Assembly (NCBI RefSeq): GCF_030684675.1
Contig: NZ_JAUXXZ010000033.1
Span: forward strand, 62,001-126,000
Length of the DNA stretch: 64,000 bases
Source of the DNA: Daejeonella sp.
GTDB lineage: Bacteria; Bacteroidota; Bacteroidia; Sphingobacteriales; Sphingobacteriaceae
Direction: 5' to 3'
Within the stretch, counting starts at the first letter, position 1; each line of letters begins with the position of its first letter. The notes beneath the pieces are model-generated. The model searched no databases, was not told the origin of the DNA, and saw only the letters and a list, made by a program, of their open reading frames with translations. Both the position numbers and the translations under genes were made by a program. Positions 48,848 through 57,764 of the stretch are shown piece after piece.

Positions 48848-50323
48848 CTATTTTTGATTTAAATGTTTAATCATCTGTCCGGCAGCTACTTTCCCCGAAA
48901 TAATTGAAGGCGGTACCCCCGGACCAGGAACCGTTAGTTGCCCGGTATAAAAGAGATTTTTCACCTTCTTATTTCTGATACTGGGTTTAAGATTTGCCGT
49001 TTGCAATAAGGTATTAGCCAATCCGTAAGCATTTCCTTTATATGCATTATAATCAGTTATAAAATCACTGGTACAATAGGATTTCTTATACTCAATGGCC
49101 GTACTAATATCTTCCTGTATATGTTTGTTCAATCGTGTGATCATTAAATTAAAATATTTTTCACGAAACTCTTCCGTATCCGTAAGTCCCGGAGCCAATG
49201 GCATTAAAAGAAACAAATTCTCATTGCCTTCTGGTGCAATATTATCATCTGTTTTGGAAGGACAACAGACATAAAAAAGTGGTTTTGCAGGCCATTGTGG
49301 TTTTTTATAAATCTCCATAGCATGCTGCTCCAGGTCTTCATCAAAGAAAAGAGTGTGATGACTAAGTTTTTTAATCCTTTTGCTCAAGCCGATATAGTAA
49401 ATAAGGCACGAGGGAGCAAAAACCTTGTTCTTCCAATACTTATCATCGTAATTTCTATGTTTCTCATCCAGTAGCTTACTTTCCACATGATGGTAATCGG
49501 CTGATGCAATTATCGCATCACAATCAATCTTATTGCCATTAACTAGTATTCCCGTTGCCAGATTATTTTCAATTATTATTTGTTCAACAGGAGAATTCAA
49601 ATGAATCTTCGTACCATTTCGTTTGGCAACCTCCAGAAAACCATCAATTACTTTTCCAAAACCTCCATCAGGATACCATGTACCTAGTTTAAGCCCTGCA
49701 TAATTCATTAAACTGTATAATGCAGGGGTATCCTGTGGCATGGCGCCAAGAAAAAGCACCGGAAATTCCATCAAGGCAATCAATCTGGGATCATTGAAGA
49801 ACTTTCTGACATGTTTTCTGAACGAGCTGAAAACCTGAAGACGGAAAGTACCCTTGATAAGATCAAGGTCAGCAAACTCCATCAAAGACAATCCCGGTTT
49901 GTAAACCAAACTGCCCATACCCGTATCATATTTGAACTGGGCCTCCCTCATAAACCTATCAAGTTGCAGAGCACTACCCTTTTCAATAGACTCAAACATT
50001 TGGGAGAGCTCAACATAGTTTTCAGGAACCCTCATAATCTCAGATTGAGGGAATACAATATCAAAAGATGGGTTTAGGAGCTTTAGTTGATAAAAATCAG
50101 AGACCTTATAACCGAAATCAGAGAAAAATTTTTCAAAAACATCGGGCATCCAGTACCAGCTCGGACCCATGTCAAAAACATATCCATTTTCTTTTAACTG
50201 CCTTGCCCGACCACCTGGCTGTGGATTTTTTTCATAAACATGTACCTCATGCCCCGCTGCCGACAAATAAGAAGCTGCGCTTAAACCTGAAAAACCTGAT
50301 CCGATGACAATAATTTTTGCCAT
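48848..50323 (-). CDS. crtI: Phytoene desaturase
   Basis: CrtI desaturates phytoene toward lycopene. The 491-residue FAD protein starts with the Rossmann motif IIVIGSGFSGLSAASYLS, then VYEKNPQPGGRARQLKENGY and a C-terminal FAD signature YTGQLTVPGPGVPPSIISG near residue 463. The length fits the family. Its ATG overlaps the stop of the regulator gene as TAATG. It is not possible to tell from sequence how many double bonds it introduces. Confidence 0.95.
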   Translation of the reverse strand: MAKIIVIGSGFSGLSAASYLSAAGHEVHVYEKNPQPGGRARQLKENGYVFDMGPSWYWMPDVFEKFFSDFGYKVSDFYQLKLLNPSFDIVFPQSEIMRVPENYVELSQMFESIEKGSALQLDRFMREAQFKYDTGMGSLVYKPGLSLMEFADLDLIKGTFRLQVFSSFRKHVRKFFNDPRLIALMEFPVLFLGAMPQDTPALYSLMNYAGLKLGTWYPDGGFGKVIDGFLEVAKRNGTKIHLNSPVEQIIIENNLATGILVNGNKIDCDAIIASADYHHVESKLLDEKHRNYDDKYWKNKVFAPSCLIYYIGLSKRIKKLSHHTLFFDEDLEQHAMEIYKKPQWPAKPLFYVCCPSKTDDNIAPEGNENLFLLMPLAPGLTDTEEFREKYFNLMITRLNKHIQEDISTAIEYKKSYCTSDFITDYNAYKGNAYGLANTLLQTANLKPSIRNKKVKNLFYTGQLTVPGPGVPPSIISGKVAAGQMIKHLNQK

Positions 50324-51234
50324 TATCTACTTAAATTATTGCTTAAAATTTCATTCAAACCAAGTGTTCTTTCAATATCTACCACTGAAGACAGGTATTC
50401 TGCATTCTGCGGATATTTTATGCTTGAAATCAATTTATGATTACCAGCCAGGTATATTTTATCACCTGAAAAGTACTCATTTATACCTTCGATATCTTTT
50501 TGAATCTGGTCTGGCAGATCAAAATGAATCAGAAACATCAATAAATAATCGGGTTTTGTATCAATAACAGCTGATTTTAACGATTTTATTGGAACATTAC
50601 TACCTAAATAAATCACTTTATGGCCTGAAAGTCTGATTAAAAAATTAGCATATAATAATGGTAATTCGTGAAATTCATTTTCAGGAAGGAAAAGCAACCA
50701 GGTTTTCTTGGTTGAATCAGGTAAGGGCAGTGAATCAATAGCGGCTGATAATTTTTGATGAAAAATATTGCTTATAAAATGTTCACTGATAGTAGGCAGG
50801 ATATCACTAGCCCAAAGCAAACCTATTCGGTTCATTAAAGGATATATTACCGTTTTATAGGTGTCTCTAATTCCGTAGGCTGAAAAACTTAAAGAAAGTA
50901 TATGTTCAAAATGGCCAGAATCAAAAGACATCCCGGCAGCAATCAGCTGATTTATATAGTATTCTGCAGTATCACTTGAGTCAATTCGTCCTGAATCATG
51001 AATCATTTGGAATAATGTATCATCACTCATAGAACATAATTGGGACACTTTATGCCCTTGTTCCATCAGACTAACAATATTAAGAAGACGCCTTAACTGT
51101 TTATCGTCATAATACCTTGTATTTCCCTCAGAACGCTCAGGCTTTAAAGCATCATACCTCTGCTCCCATATTCTGATTGTATGGGGCTTGATTCCTGAAA
51201 ATTGAGCTAATTGAGAAATGGAGAATAAATTCAT
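50323..51234 (-). CDS. MerR-family regulator with B12-binding domain, CarH/LitR-like light sensor
   Basis: The 303-residue protein has an N-terminal MerR helix-turn-helix (FSISQLAQFSGIKPHTIRIW, residues 4-23). A helix bundle and a B12-binding Rossmann-like domain (about 178-300) follow. The light-sensing signature W-x9-EH is present as W141, E151 and H152. A candidate lower ligand His189 lies in ENEFHELP, though the usual final Gly of the HxxG motif is Pro. In CarH, adenosylcobalamin holds the tetramer on DNA in the dark and light releases it. It heads the crtI-crtB-idi-photolyase unit. Confidence 0.88.
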   Translation of the reverse strand: MNLFSISQLAQFSGIKPHTIRIWEQRYDALKPERSEGNTRYYDDKQLRRLLNIVSLMEQGHKVSQLCSMSDDTLFQMIHDSGRIDSSDTAEYYINQLIAAGMSFDSGHFEHILSLSFSAYGIRDTYKTVIYPLMNRIGLLWASDILPTISEHFISNIFHQKLSAAIDSLPLPDSTKKTWLLFLPENEFHELPLLYANFLIRLSGHKVIYLGSNVPIKSLKSAVIDTKPDYLLMFLIHFDLPDQIQKDIEGINEYFSGDKIYLAGNHKLISSIKYPQNAEYLSSVVDIERTLGLNEILSNNLSR

Positions 51235-51265
51235 TGTTTAAATTTAAAACAAAAAATTTAAACAA
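51234..51265. promoter_or_regulatory. Inverted repeat, likely operator of the CarH-like regulator
   Basis: There are two perfect 12-bp arms, TTGTTTAAATTT (51234-51245) and AAATTTAAACAA (51254-51265), with an 8-nt spacer. The first arm abuts the regulator's ATG. This fits an autoregulatory MerR-type operator covering the promoter of the whole unit. No other copy was noticed in the window. Confidence 0.6.
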
Positions 51266-51327
51266 AATGATTTTACACAGCAATATTACAATTAAATGAA
51301 ATTTAATTGCAAACCAAAACTAAAGGA

Positions 51328-51729
51328 CTACTTAATTTTTTTCCAGTACTCCTCGACAATCATTCCATTGGGTAAAACGCCATTTATTGTCAGTTTGTCT
51401 TGATCCACTATAAATTTATAGGCAATGGTAACATCCGTATTTTGCGAGGGTCGACTACTAAACGTACTTGTAATCAGCACACTATCTCCTTTTATTTCAT
51501 AAATACCTGAATTATATAATTCGGGAGGATTATTGCCTTCAAGCATAAAAGCTTCGTAGGTATTAGCAGCATAGGTTCTTTGCATTTGAAATTCGTCAGA
51601 AGCTTTCTGGGTTCTGCCATTGTAAATACCCCCATCATACTGCCATGTTCCCTTCAGGGAACCAGTGCTGCATGATGAAATTAGAACCAGGCACATCAAA
51701 ACAGACGAAATATTAAAAAGTTTTTTCAT
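51328..51729 (-). CDS. Putative lipoprotein with a lipocalin-like domain
   Basis: The 133-residue protein has a lipoprotein signal peptide (MKKLFNISSVLMCLVLISSC, lipobox Cys20). A small beta-rich domain follows with GTWQYDGGIYNGRT and a C-terminal VEEYWKKIK. The pattern of GTW at the start and regular strands resembles the lipocalin-like or DUF4488-type domains of Bacteroidota. It lies 13 nt downstream of hemF on the same strand. Function unknown. Confidence 0.78.
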   Translation of the reverse strand: MKKLFNISSVLMCLVLISSCSTGSLKGTWQYDGGIYNGRTQKASDEFQMQRTYAANTYEAFMLEGNNPPELYNSGIYEIKGDSVLITSTFSSRPSQNTDVTIAYKFIVDQDKLTINGVLPNGMIVEEYWKKIK

Positions 51730-51742
51730 GATTTTAATTATA

Positions 51743-52654
51743 TCAGGAAACCCAATTTATCTCCTTTTTTAGAAATTGCATAGTCTTTTCTTCCTCAGAA
51801 TCTGCTGTTGCGATAAAATCATAGACCCAATTTGCCTGAGGCGGCAGACTCATCAAAATGGATTCAATTCTACCATTGGTTTCCAGGCCGAACTTGGTTC
51901 CTGAGTCATAAACCAGATTGAATTCCACATATCGGCTCCGGCGCTGGAATTGCCAGAGTTTTTGTTCTTCAGTAAACGATTTGTTTCTGTTTCTTTGAAT
52001 AAGTTCAGTATAGGCAGGCAAAAAAGTCTTGCCAACTGCCTTGGAAAATTCGAAAATATCCGCCCATTCAAGACCTGTTGATTGTGGGGTTAAACGGTCA
52101 TAAAATATTCCCCCAACACCCCTGGTCTCCTGACGGTGTTTAATATAAAAATAATCATCAGCCCACTTTTTAAACTTGGTATAGAATTCAGACTGAAATC
52201 GATCACAGGTTTGTTTTAGTTTGGTATGAAAAAAACGCGCGTCGTCCTCAATCACATAATGTGGAGTGAGGTCAATTCCGCCCCCAAACCATCGCAAGTC
52301 CTTACCTGATTCGCCGGTCATTTCAAAGTATCGGATATTCATGTGAATAATCGGCACCCAGGGATGATTTGGATGGATGACAATTGACACACCTGTTGCA
52401 AAAAAATCATCATCGGTAACTCCAAAAGCTTTCTTTATATTTCCAGGAAGTTTGCCATAGACAGCAGAAAAATTTACACCACCCTTTTCAATGATGCTTC
52501 CGCCTTGAATTATACGCGTACGACCGCCACCACCTCCATCCCTTTGCCATAACTCCTCCTGAAATTTAGCTGAACCATCAGCGAGTTCAAGTCCGGCACA
52601 TATTTCATCCTGAATCAGCTGATAAGCTTCAGCTATCTTCTCTTTCGTAATCAT
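51743..52654 (-). CDS. hemF: Oxygen-dependent coproporphyrinogen III oxidase
   Basis: HemF oxidatively decarboxylates coproporphyrinogen III to protoporphyrinogen IX in haem synthesis. The 303-residue protein has NPHAP-like IVIHPNHPWVPIIHMN near residue 90, the signature RWFGGGIDLTPHYV near 122, GVGGIFYDRL near 181, RSRYVEFNLVYDSGTKFGLE near 239 and MSLPPQANW near 269. All conserved regions are present. It is followed by the lipoprotein gene. Confidence 0.95.
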   Translation of the reverse strand: MITKEKIAEAYQLIQDEICAGLELADGSAKFQEELWQRDGGGGGRTRIIQGGSIIEKGGVNFSAVYGKLPGNIKKAFGVTDDDFFATGVSIVIHPNHPWVPIIHMNIRYFEMTGESGKDLRWFGGGIDLTPHYVIEDDARFFHTKLKQTCDRFQSEFYTKFKKWADDYFYIKHRQETRGVGGIFYDRLTPQSTGLEWADIFEFSKAVGKTFLPAYTELIQRNRNKSFTEEQKLWQFQRRSRYVEFNLVYDSGTKFGLETNGRIESILMSLPPQANWVYDFIATADSEEEKTMQFLKKEINWVS

Positions 52655-52717
52655 CCCTCAAAAATGATGTTTTTTTAATTAGATCCTGAAAGCAATTCTC
52701 AACATGCTCAATTCTGA

Positions 52718-53947
52718 TCAGCTTATTTCAAGATAATCCAGATCCTTACCAAAGGTTTCCTTAAGTTGATATAAAGCAATTAAGGCTATAGCTAAGGATA
52801 CGAACCCAACAACTAATGCACTGTTAATTATGCCCAAACTACCTTTTAAAGCTGTAAATGAAAGAGTTGCCAGTACCAGAGATCCTCTTACAAAATTAGG
52901 TACAGTAGTGGTTACGGTTGCTCTTAGATTTGTTCCAAACTGCTCTGATGCAATCGTTACAAAGGTTGCCCAATAGCCGGATGAAAAACCAAGGAATAAT
53001 ACAAGCCATATAAACTGTTGCGAATTCATTCCCTCAGCATTCAGGTAAACTACAATGCTTACCCCTGTAAGCAATAGAAAAACAAGCATAACTTTTTTTC
53101 TTGAACGCCACATCTGGCTCATAAAGCCGGCAACTATATCTCCGATGGCGATACCTATATAGCAGTACATAATACCAGTTCCTGCAGAAAGTGGCTCCGT
53201 TGCATTTAATTCCTTACCAAATTCAGGCGAGAAAGTAACAAGCACTCCTACTACAAACCATAGCGGAATCCCAATTAATATGCAACTCAGATACTTTTTA
53301 AACCGTTTTCCATCCGAAAAGAGCATAAAAATATTCCCTCTGCTTACTCCATCGTTCTTTAAATTTTTAAACATACCTGACTCTGCCAAACCTACACGCA
53401 TGCCAAGGAGCAGCAATCCCATAATCCCTCCAATTATATAAGATGTTTCCCAGGCATAATTCTCTCCAACTATCGCAGCAGCAACTGCCCCCATAAGTCC
53501 TACACCTGCTACGATCATTGTGCCATAGCCCCTATTTTCCTTGCTCATCGTTTCAGTAACCAGGGTAATTCCGGCACCCAGCTCCCCTGCAAGACCGATT
53601 CCGGCAATAAAACGAATAATCGCATACTGCTCAACGGTTGTGACAAAACCATTGGCAAGATTTGCCGCTGAGTATAATAATATAGATCCGAAAAGCACAC
53701 TCAGGCGTCCCTTTTTATCACCCAAAACACCCCAAAGAATTCCTCCAATCAACATCCCAAACATCTGGCTGTTAATCAGCATAGTACCAACGTCGAGCAA
53801 ATCACCTTCAAGAACTCCAAGTCCTTTCAAACTTTTAATCCGAATAACAGAAAAGAGGATCAGGTCATATATGTCAACAAAATAGCCTAATGCCGCTACG
53901 ATGATAATTAATTTAACATTTTTTTTATTTACAGCATCCTGATCCAT
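52718..53947 (-). CDS. Major facilitator superfamily transporter
   Basis: The 409-residue protein has about 12 hydrophobic segments and the MFS loop 2-3 motif GVLGDKKGRLSVLFGS near residue 68, with RFIAGIGLAGELGAGITLV near 112, typical of the metabolite:H+ symporter branch. The central loop carries KRFKKYLS. The substrate is unknown. It is divergent from the DUF4442 gene. Confidence 0.87.
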   Translation of the reverse strand: MDQDAVNKKNVKLIIIVAALGYFVDIYDLILFSVIRIKSLKGLGVLEGDLLDVGTMLINSQMFGMLIGGILWGVLGDKKGRLSVLFGSILLYSAANLANGFVTTVEQYAIIRFIAGIGLAGELGAGITLVTETMSKENRGYGTMIVAGVGLMGAVAAAIVGENYAWETSYIIGGIMGLLLLGMRVGLAESGMFKNLKNDGVSRGNIFMLFSDGKRFKKYLSCILIGIPLWFVVGVLVTFSPEFGKELNATEPLSAGTGIMYCYIGIAIGDIVAGFMSQMWRSRKKVMLVFLLLTGVSIVVYLNAEGMNSQQFIWLVLFLGFSSGYWATFVTIASEQFGTNLRATVTTTVPNFVRGSLVLATLSFTALKGSLGIINSALVVGFVSLAIALIALYQLKETFGKDLDYLEIS

Positions 53948-54074
53948 ATGATTTATTTTATCCTACAATCTACAAACAAAATTGAAAAACCAAAACAAGA
54001 GCTTAATTCATTTTAAGCAATATGATCTCAGCGATATTTTTTAATATCAAGTCAATTTGCGGATATTTGCAAGG

Positions 54075-54560
54075 ATGGTTATATCAGAAAACACGCTCAA
54101 ATGGGCAATGCGTTTTTATCCCCCGCTATTTTTTCAAAGAATCTGGGTAATTAAGTTTGATAAGGGCTTTACTGGAGTGCATGTAAAGATTTCTAAGAGC
54201 TTTTTGAATGTCAATTACAATCGAACCATCTTTGGGGGTACCATATTCAGTGCCTCAGATCCTTTCTTTGCCCTGCTTTTTGATCAGATACTCCAGAGAA
54301 GAGGCTTAAAATGCCGGGTGTGGCTAAAAAGTGCTGAGATCCGTTATTTAAAACCCGGAAATACTAATCTATATTTTACAATTTCACTCAGCGAAGAGCA
54401 AATTAAGGAGGCTGAAATAATATTGGGAACTGAGGGAAAATTTGTCAAGGCTTACCCGATGAATATATTTAATTCAGAGGGAGTACTTTGTGCTACTGTG
54501 ATCAATGAAGTATATATTCGTAACCTGTTTAAGGGAGAAGAACAAACAATTGCCTACTAA
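54075..54560 (+). CDS. DUF4442 hot-dog-fold protein
   Basis: The 161-residue protein starts at the ATG at 54075 (MVISENTLKWAMRFYPPLFF). An earlier TTG at 54057 would add six residues. It contains NYNRTIFGGTIFSASDPFFALL near residue 53 and a C-terminal segment with a thioesterase-like hot-dog pattern, as in the DUF4442/YiiD C-terminal family. Its role is unknown, possibly acyl-CoA or lipid related. It is followed by the AlbA_2 gene after 12 nt. Confidence 0.8.
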   Translation: MVISENTLKWAMRFYPPLFFQRIWVIKFDKGFTGVHVKISKSFLNVNYNRTIFGGTIFSASDPFFALLFDQILQRRGLKCRVWLKSAEIRYLKPGNTNLYFTISLSEEQIKEAEIILGTEGKFVKAYPMNIFNSEGVLCATVINEVYIRNLFKGEEQTIAY

Positions 54561-54572
54561 AGATTATTGATC

Positions 54573-55196
54573 ATGAATATCAGGAGACTAATTTTGGAGG
54601 GGGAAGGCGTAACACAGGATTTCAAAAAAAAAATAACCAGCTGCGAAAAAATTGCCAAAACAATGGTTTCATTCGCTAATAATAAGGGAGGCAGACTTTT
54701 GGTTGGGGTATCTGATGATGGAACTATAAGCGGTGTAAAGTCTGAAGATGAAGAAAAATATATGATTACCCGGGCAGCTCACTTTTACTGTAAACCAGCG
54801 CTCGAACCTAAATTTGAAGAGGTCTATCTCGATGATAAAACGGTTCTTGTTGCAGAAATAAATAAGAGTGAAATGAAACCCCATTATGCTCTTGGTGAAG
54901 ATAAAAAATGGTGGGTCTACATCCGGGTAAAAGATAAAAGTGTGCTGGCCAGTAAAATTGTAATTGATGTACTGAAACGTGAAAATAATGAACATGGGGT
55001 TTTGCTTGAGTATTCTTCCAAAGAAAAAGCCCTCCTCGAGTACTTGAATGAACATGAACGAATCACTTCACTTGAATACAGTCAGATGCTCAACCTTTCA
55101 AGACGAAGAACTCACCGTATTCTTGTGAACCTGGTACTTTCAGGAGTAATCAGACTTCATACCACAGAAAAAGAAGAGTACTATACTGCTTCTTAA
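54573..55196 (+). CDS. AlbA_2 (Schlafen-like) domain protein with C-terminal winged helix
   Basis: The 207-residue protein has an N-terminal AlbA_2 domain (about 1-120) with VTQDFKKKITSCEKIAKTMV, SFANNKGGRLLVGVSDDGTI and EINKSEMKPHYALGED. A helix-turn-helix at about 150-200 has ITSLEYSQMLNLSRRRTHRIL. The domain binds nucleic acids or nucleotides and occurs in transcriptional regulators and in some antiviral or RNA-cleaving Schlafen relatives. There is no antiviral gene neighbourhood here, so a regulator is the simpler reading. Confidence 0.82.
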   Translation: MNIRRLILEGEGVTQDFKKKITSCEKIAKTMVSFANNKGGRLLVGVSDDGTISGVKSEDEEKYMITRAAHFYCKPALEPKFEEVYLDDKTVLVAEINKSEMKPHYALGEDKKWWVYIRVKDKSVLASKIVIDVLKRENNEHGVLLEYSSKEKALLEYLNEHERITSLEYSQMLNLSRRRTHRILVNLVLSGVIRLHTTEKEEYYTAS

Positions 55197-55252
55197 TATA
55201 AAATAGTATACATTGCTATTTTACAGATACTTAAACACCTTAAAAATCTCTT

Positions 55253-56638
55253 TTGAAACGCATTTACTTCAAATATAAATCCCATTATCAAAGTAATCTT
55301 ACACTGGCAATACCAGTTGTTATTTCACAGCTTGGGCATACGCTGGTACATACTGCTGACAGTGTTATTGTGGGGCATTTTGCAGGTACGATTCCTTTAG
55401 CTGCGGTCTCGCTGGTCAACAGTATTTTTATCATAGCTCTGGTTATTGGGATGGGTATTTCCTATGGACTCACCCCGCTGATTGCACAGGAGAGCGGGAA
55501 GAAAAACAATCAGGAGTGCGGGAAGCTTCTTGCGAATAGCTTGTTGATCAATGCAATCATAGGAATACTACTATACATCCTCATCTATTATGGTTCTCTA
55601 TTGTTTATTGATAGAATGGATCAGGACCCCGATGTTGTGGCACAGGCAAAGCCCTATCTGGGTTTACTGGGCTTCTCAATCGTACCATTAATGATTTTCA
55701 TGACTTTTAAGCAATTTGCCGAAGGACTCGGGTTCACCAAGCAGGCTATGATGATCTCTCTGTGGGGAAATCTCATTAATGTATGTCTGGGAATCATCTT
55801 TGTAAAAGGTTTATTTGGAGTTGAACCAATGGGTGTTAATGGTGTGGGCTGGAGTACACTTATCGACAGGACTATAATGGCTGTGGTCATGTGTATTTAT
55901 GTATTAAGGTCAAAGTACTTTAAGGATTATCTGAAATCATTTAGCCATCAATCGATTGATAAAATCAGGTCTTTGAAAATTCTGAAAATTGGCACACCGG
56001 TGGCGCTTCAATATACCTTTGAAGTGACCGCTTTCAGCGTGTCAGCGATATTAATCGGTAGTATTGGCGCAGTAGAACAGGCAGCACATTTGGTGGCCAT
56101 CAATCTGGCAGCAATAACCTATATGATGGCTAGTGGTATTTCTGCTGCAGCCACAATTAAAACAGGCAACAATTTTGGGAAAGAGGATTTCCTGAACCTC
56201 AGGCTTTCGGCCATATCAAGTTATCATATTGTATTGATCTTTATGGCTATAGCGGCCCTCTTATTTGCAGGACTTAATGAATATTTACCATGGATTTATA
56301 CTTCAGATATGGCTGTAATTAGTATTGCGGCACAATTACTTATAATTGCGGCATTTTTTCAACTATTTGATGGAGCACAGATTGTCGGTTTAGGAATATT
56401 ACGTGGAATAGGTGATGTTAATATACCAACATTAATCACTTTTATAGCCTATTGGGTTATTGGTATACCCACTGGATACTATCTTGGAATAGTTTTGGGA
56501 TTGGGAGCAAATGGAATCTGGTATGGCCTGACCCTTGGCTTACTGGTTTCGGCTGGGCTACTCTTTACCAGATTCCATTATTTTTCTAAGAAGCTGGTTC
56601 GGCAAGCTCAAATAAAATTGATGCCACCGGAATTCTGA
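55253..56638 (+). CDS. MATE family efflux transporter
   Basis: The 461-residue protein has about 12 membrane segments in two homologous halves, with LAIPVVISQLGHTLVHTADSV at the start, GMGISYGLTPLIAQESGKKN near residue 69 and a second half starting LKIGTPVALQYTFEV near residue 244. MATE pumps export organic cations with Na+ or H+. The TTG start is required because no nearby ATG includes the first helix. The 3' end overlaps a small minus-strand gene by 53 nt. Confidence 0.9.
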   Translation: MKRIYFKYKSHYQSNLTLAIPVVISQLGHTLVHTADSVIVGHFAGTIPLAAVSLVNSIFIIALVIGMGISYGLTPLIAQESGKKNNQECGKLLANSLLINAIIGILLYILIYYGSLLFIDRMDQDPDVVAQAKPYLGLLGFSIVPLMIFMTFKQFAEGLGFTKQAMMISLWGNLINVCLGIIFVKGLFGVEPMGVNGVGWSTLIDRTIMAVVMCIYVLRSKYFKDYLKSFSHQSIDKIRSLKILKIGTPVALQYTFEVTAFSVSAILIGSIGAVEQAAHLVAINLAAITYMMASGISAAATIKTGNNFGKEDFLNLRLSAISSYHIVLIFMAIAALLFAGLNEYLPWIYTSDMAVISIAAQLLIIAAFFQLFDGAQIVGLGILRGIGDVNIPTLITFIAYWVIGIPTGYYLGIVLGLGANGIWYGLTLGLLVSAGLLFTRFHYFSKKLVRQAQIKLMPPEF

Positions 56639-56777
56639 TTTCATTAAAAATCTGAGATTGCATTTTTTTCAATCTATCTGTATGATCTTCAAGACGATCA
56701 TTAATATTCATATATCTGATCAAATCGCCTGTTCTTGTATCAATAAACCTGTACCGCGTAAAATGTTGCTTTTCCAT
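56586..56777 (-). CDS. Small hypothetical protein overlapping the MATE gene tail
   Basis: A 63-residue frame, MEKQHFTRYRFIDTRTGDLIR at the start, ending in FELAEPAS. The first 38 residues are charged and helical, and the end runs antisense inside the MATE gene. The codon pattern upstream of the overlap looks coding, and the region between the MATE stop and the HDAC gene is otherwise empty. No domain recognised. It could be a spurious frame. Confidence 0.45.
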   Translation of the reverse strand: MEKQHFTRYRFIDTRTGDLIRYMNINDRLEDHTDRLKKMQSQIFNEIRIPVASILFELAEPAS

Positions 56778-56856
56778 AGTACAAATTTACACTAAATTTA
56801 TTGAAAATCAGCATTTTACGTAATCATAGATTTGTAAAATATTAAATATAATATGT

Positions 56857-57759
56857 CTAGAAGTATAGATCATGCGCAATCCGGTAGGTATTGCAGTGAG
56901 CTTCAACGATATCTGAAATCTTAGGGGAATAGCCCCCTCCCATACTTATTTGTATCGGCAGTCCCAAACTTCGACAGTAACGCAGCACCAATTCGTCCCT
57001 TTGTTTACATCCGGCTATGGAAAGATTGAGCTTACCCAGTTTATCGGTTGCCAGGACATCCACTCCTGCCAGATAAAAGATAAAATCAGGTTTAAACGAA
57101 TCTATAACTAATTTCAGGTTCTGTGAAAGCAGTTTAAGGTATTCTGAATCATTAGTTCCATCAGTCAAGCCGATATCAAGATCAGATTGCTCTTTTCTGA
57201 ATGGAAAATTCTTCTCCGCATGCATCGAAAAGGTAAAGACCCTTTCTTCCTTACTGAATATCTCAGCAGTACCATTTCCCTGATGCACATCTAAATCAAT
57301 TATTAATATACGATCCGCTAAAGAATTACTCAATAAATAATTAGCGGCAATTGCCTGATCATTTAACAGACAAAAACCTTCAGCCCAGTTTGATCCTGCG
57401 TGATGTGTACCTCCTGCGACATTAAATGCGATCCCATGCCCCAAGGCATGAATACTGGCATCAATAGTACCGCGAGCTATTCTGATCTCACGATCAATTA
57501 ATGTTGATGACAATGGAAAGCCTGACCGACGGACTTCAACATCACTCAGTTTCAAATCCCTAAGTCTTTCCCAGTAATTCTGCTCATGTGTCAACAAAAT
57601 AATATCTTCATCCAGCTTCTCTGGTGAAAACAATGAATCACTGCTGATCAAGCCTTCATGCAGAAGCTGTTCAGGGATGAGTTCGTACTTAAGCATAGGG
57701 AAGCGATGCCCCTCCGGCAAGGGATGAACATAAATAGGATCAAATGCAATAAAAAGCAA
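56857..57759 (-). CDS. Histone deacetylase-like (acetoin utilisation/AcuC-type) zinc hydrolase
   Basis: The 300-residue protein is of the HDAC superfamily. GGTHHAGSNWAEGFCLLND near residue 128 has the paired His, ILIIDLDVHQGNGTAEIF near 160 carries the zinc Asp and His, YLAGVDVLATDKLGKLNLS near 234 has the second zinc Asp, and ISMGGGYSPKISD ends the site. Bacterial members deacylate small molecules, polyamines or protein lysines. It is 5 nt after the TspO-like gene and probably cotranscribed. Confidence 0.9.
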   Translation of the reverse strand: MLFIAFDPIYVHPLPEGHRFPMLKYELIPEQLLHEGLISSDSLFSPEKLDEDIILLTHEQNYWERLRDLKLSDVEVRRSGFPLSSTLIDREIRIARGTIDASIHALGHGIAFNVAGGTHHAGSNWAEGFCLLNDQAIAANYLLSNSLADRILIIDLDVHQGNGTAEIFSKEERVFTFSMHAEKNFPFRKEQSDLDIGLTDGTNDSEYLKLLSQNLKLVIDSFKPDFIFYLAGVDVLATDKLGKLNLSIAGCKQRDELVLRYCRSLGLPIQISMGGGYSPKISDIVEAHCNTYRIAHDLYF

Positions 57760-57764
57760 GGAAA

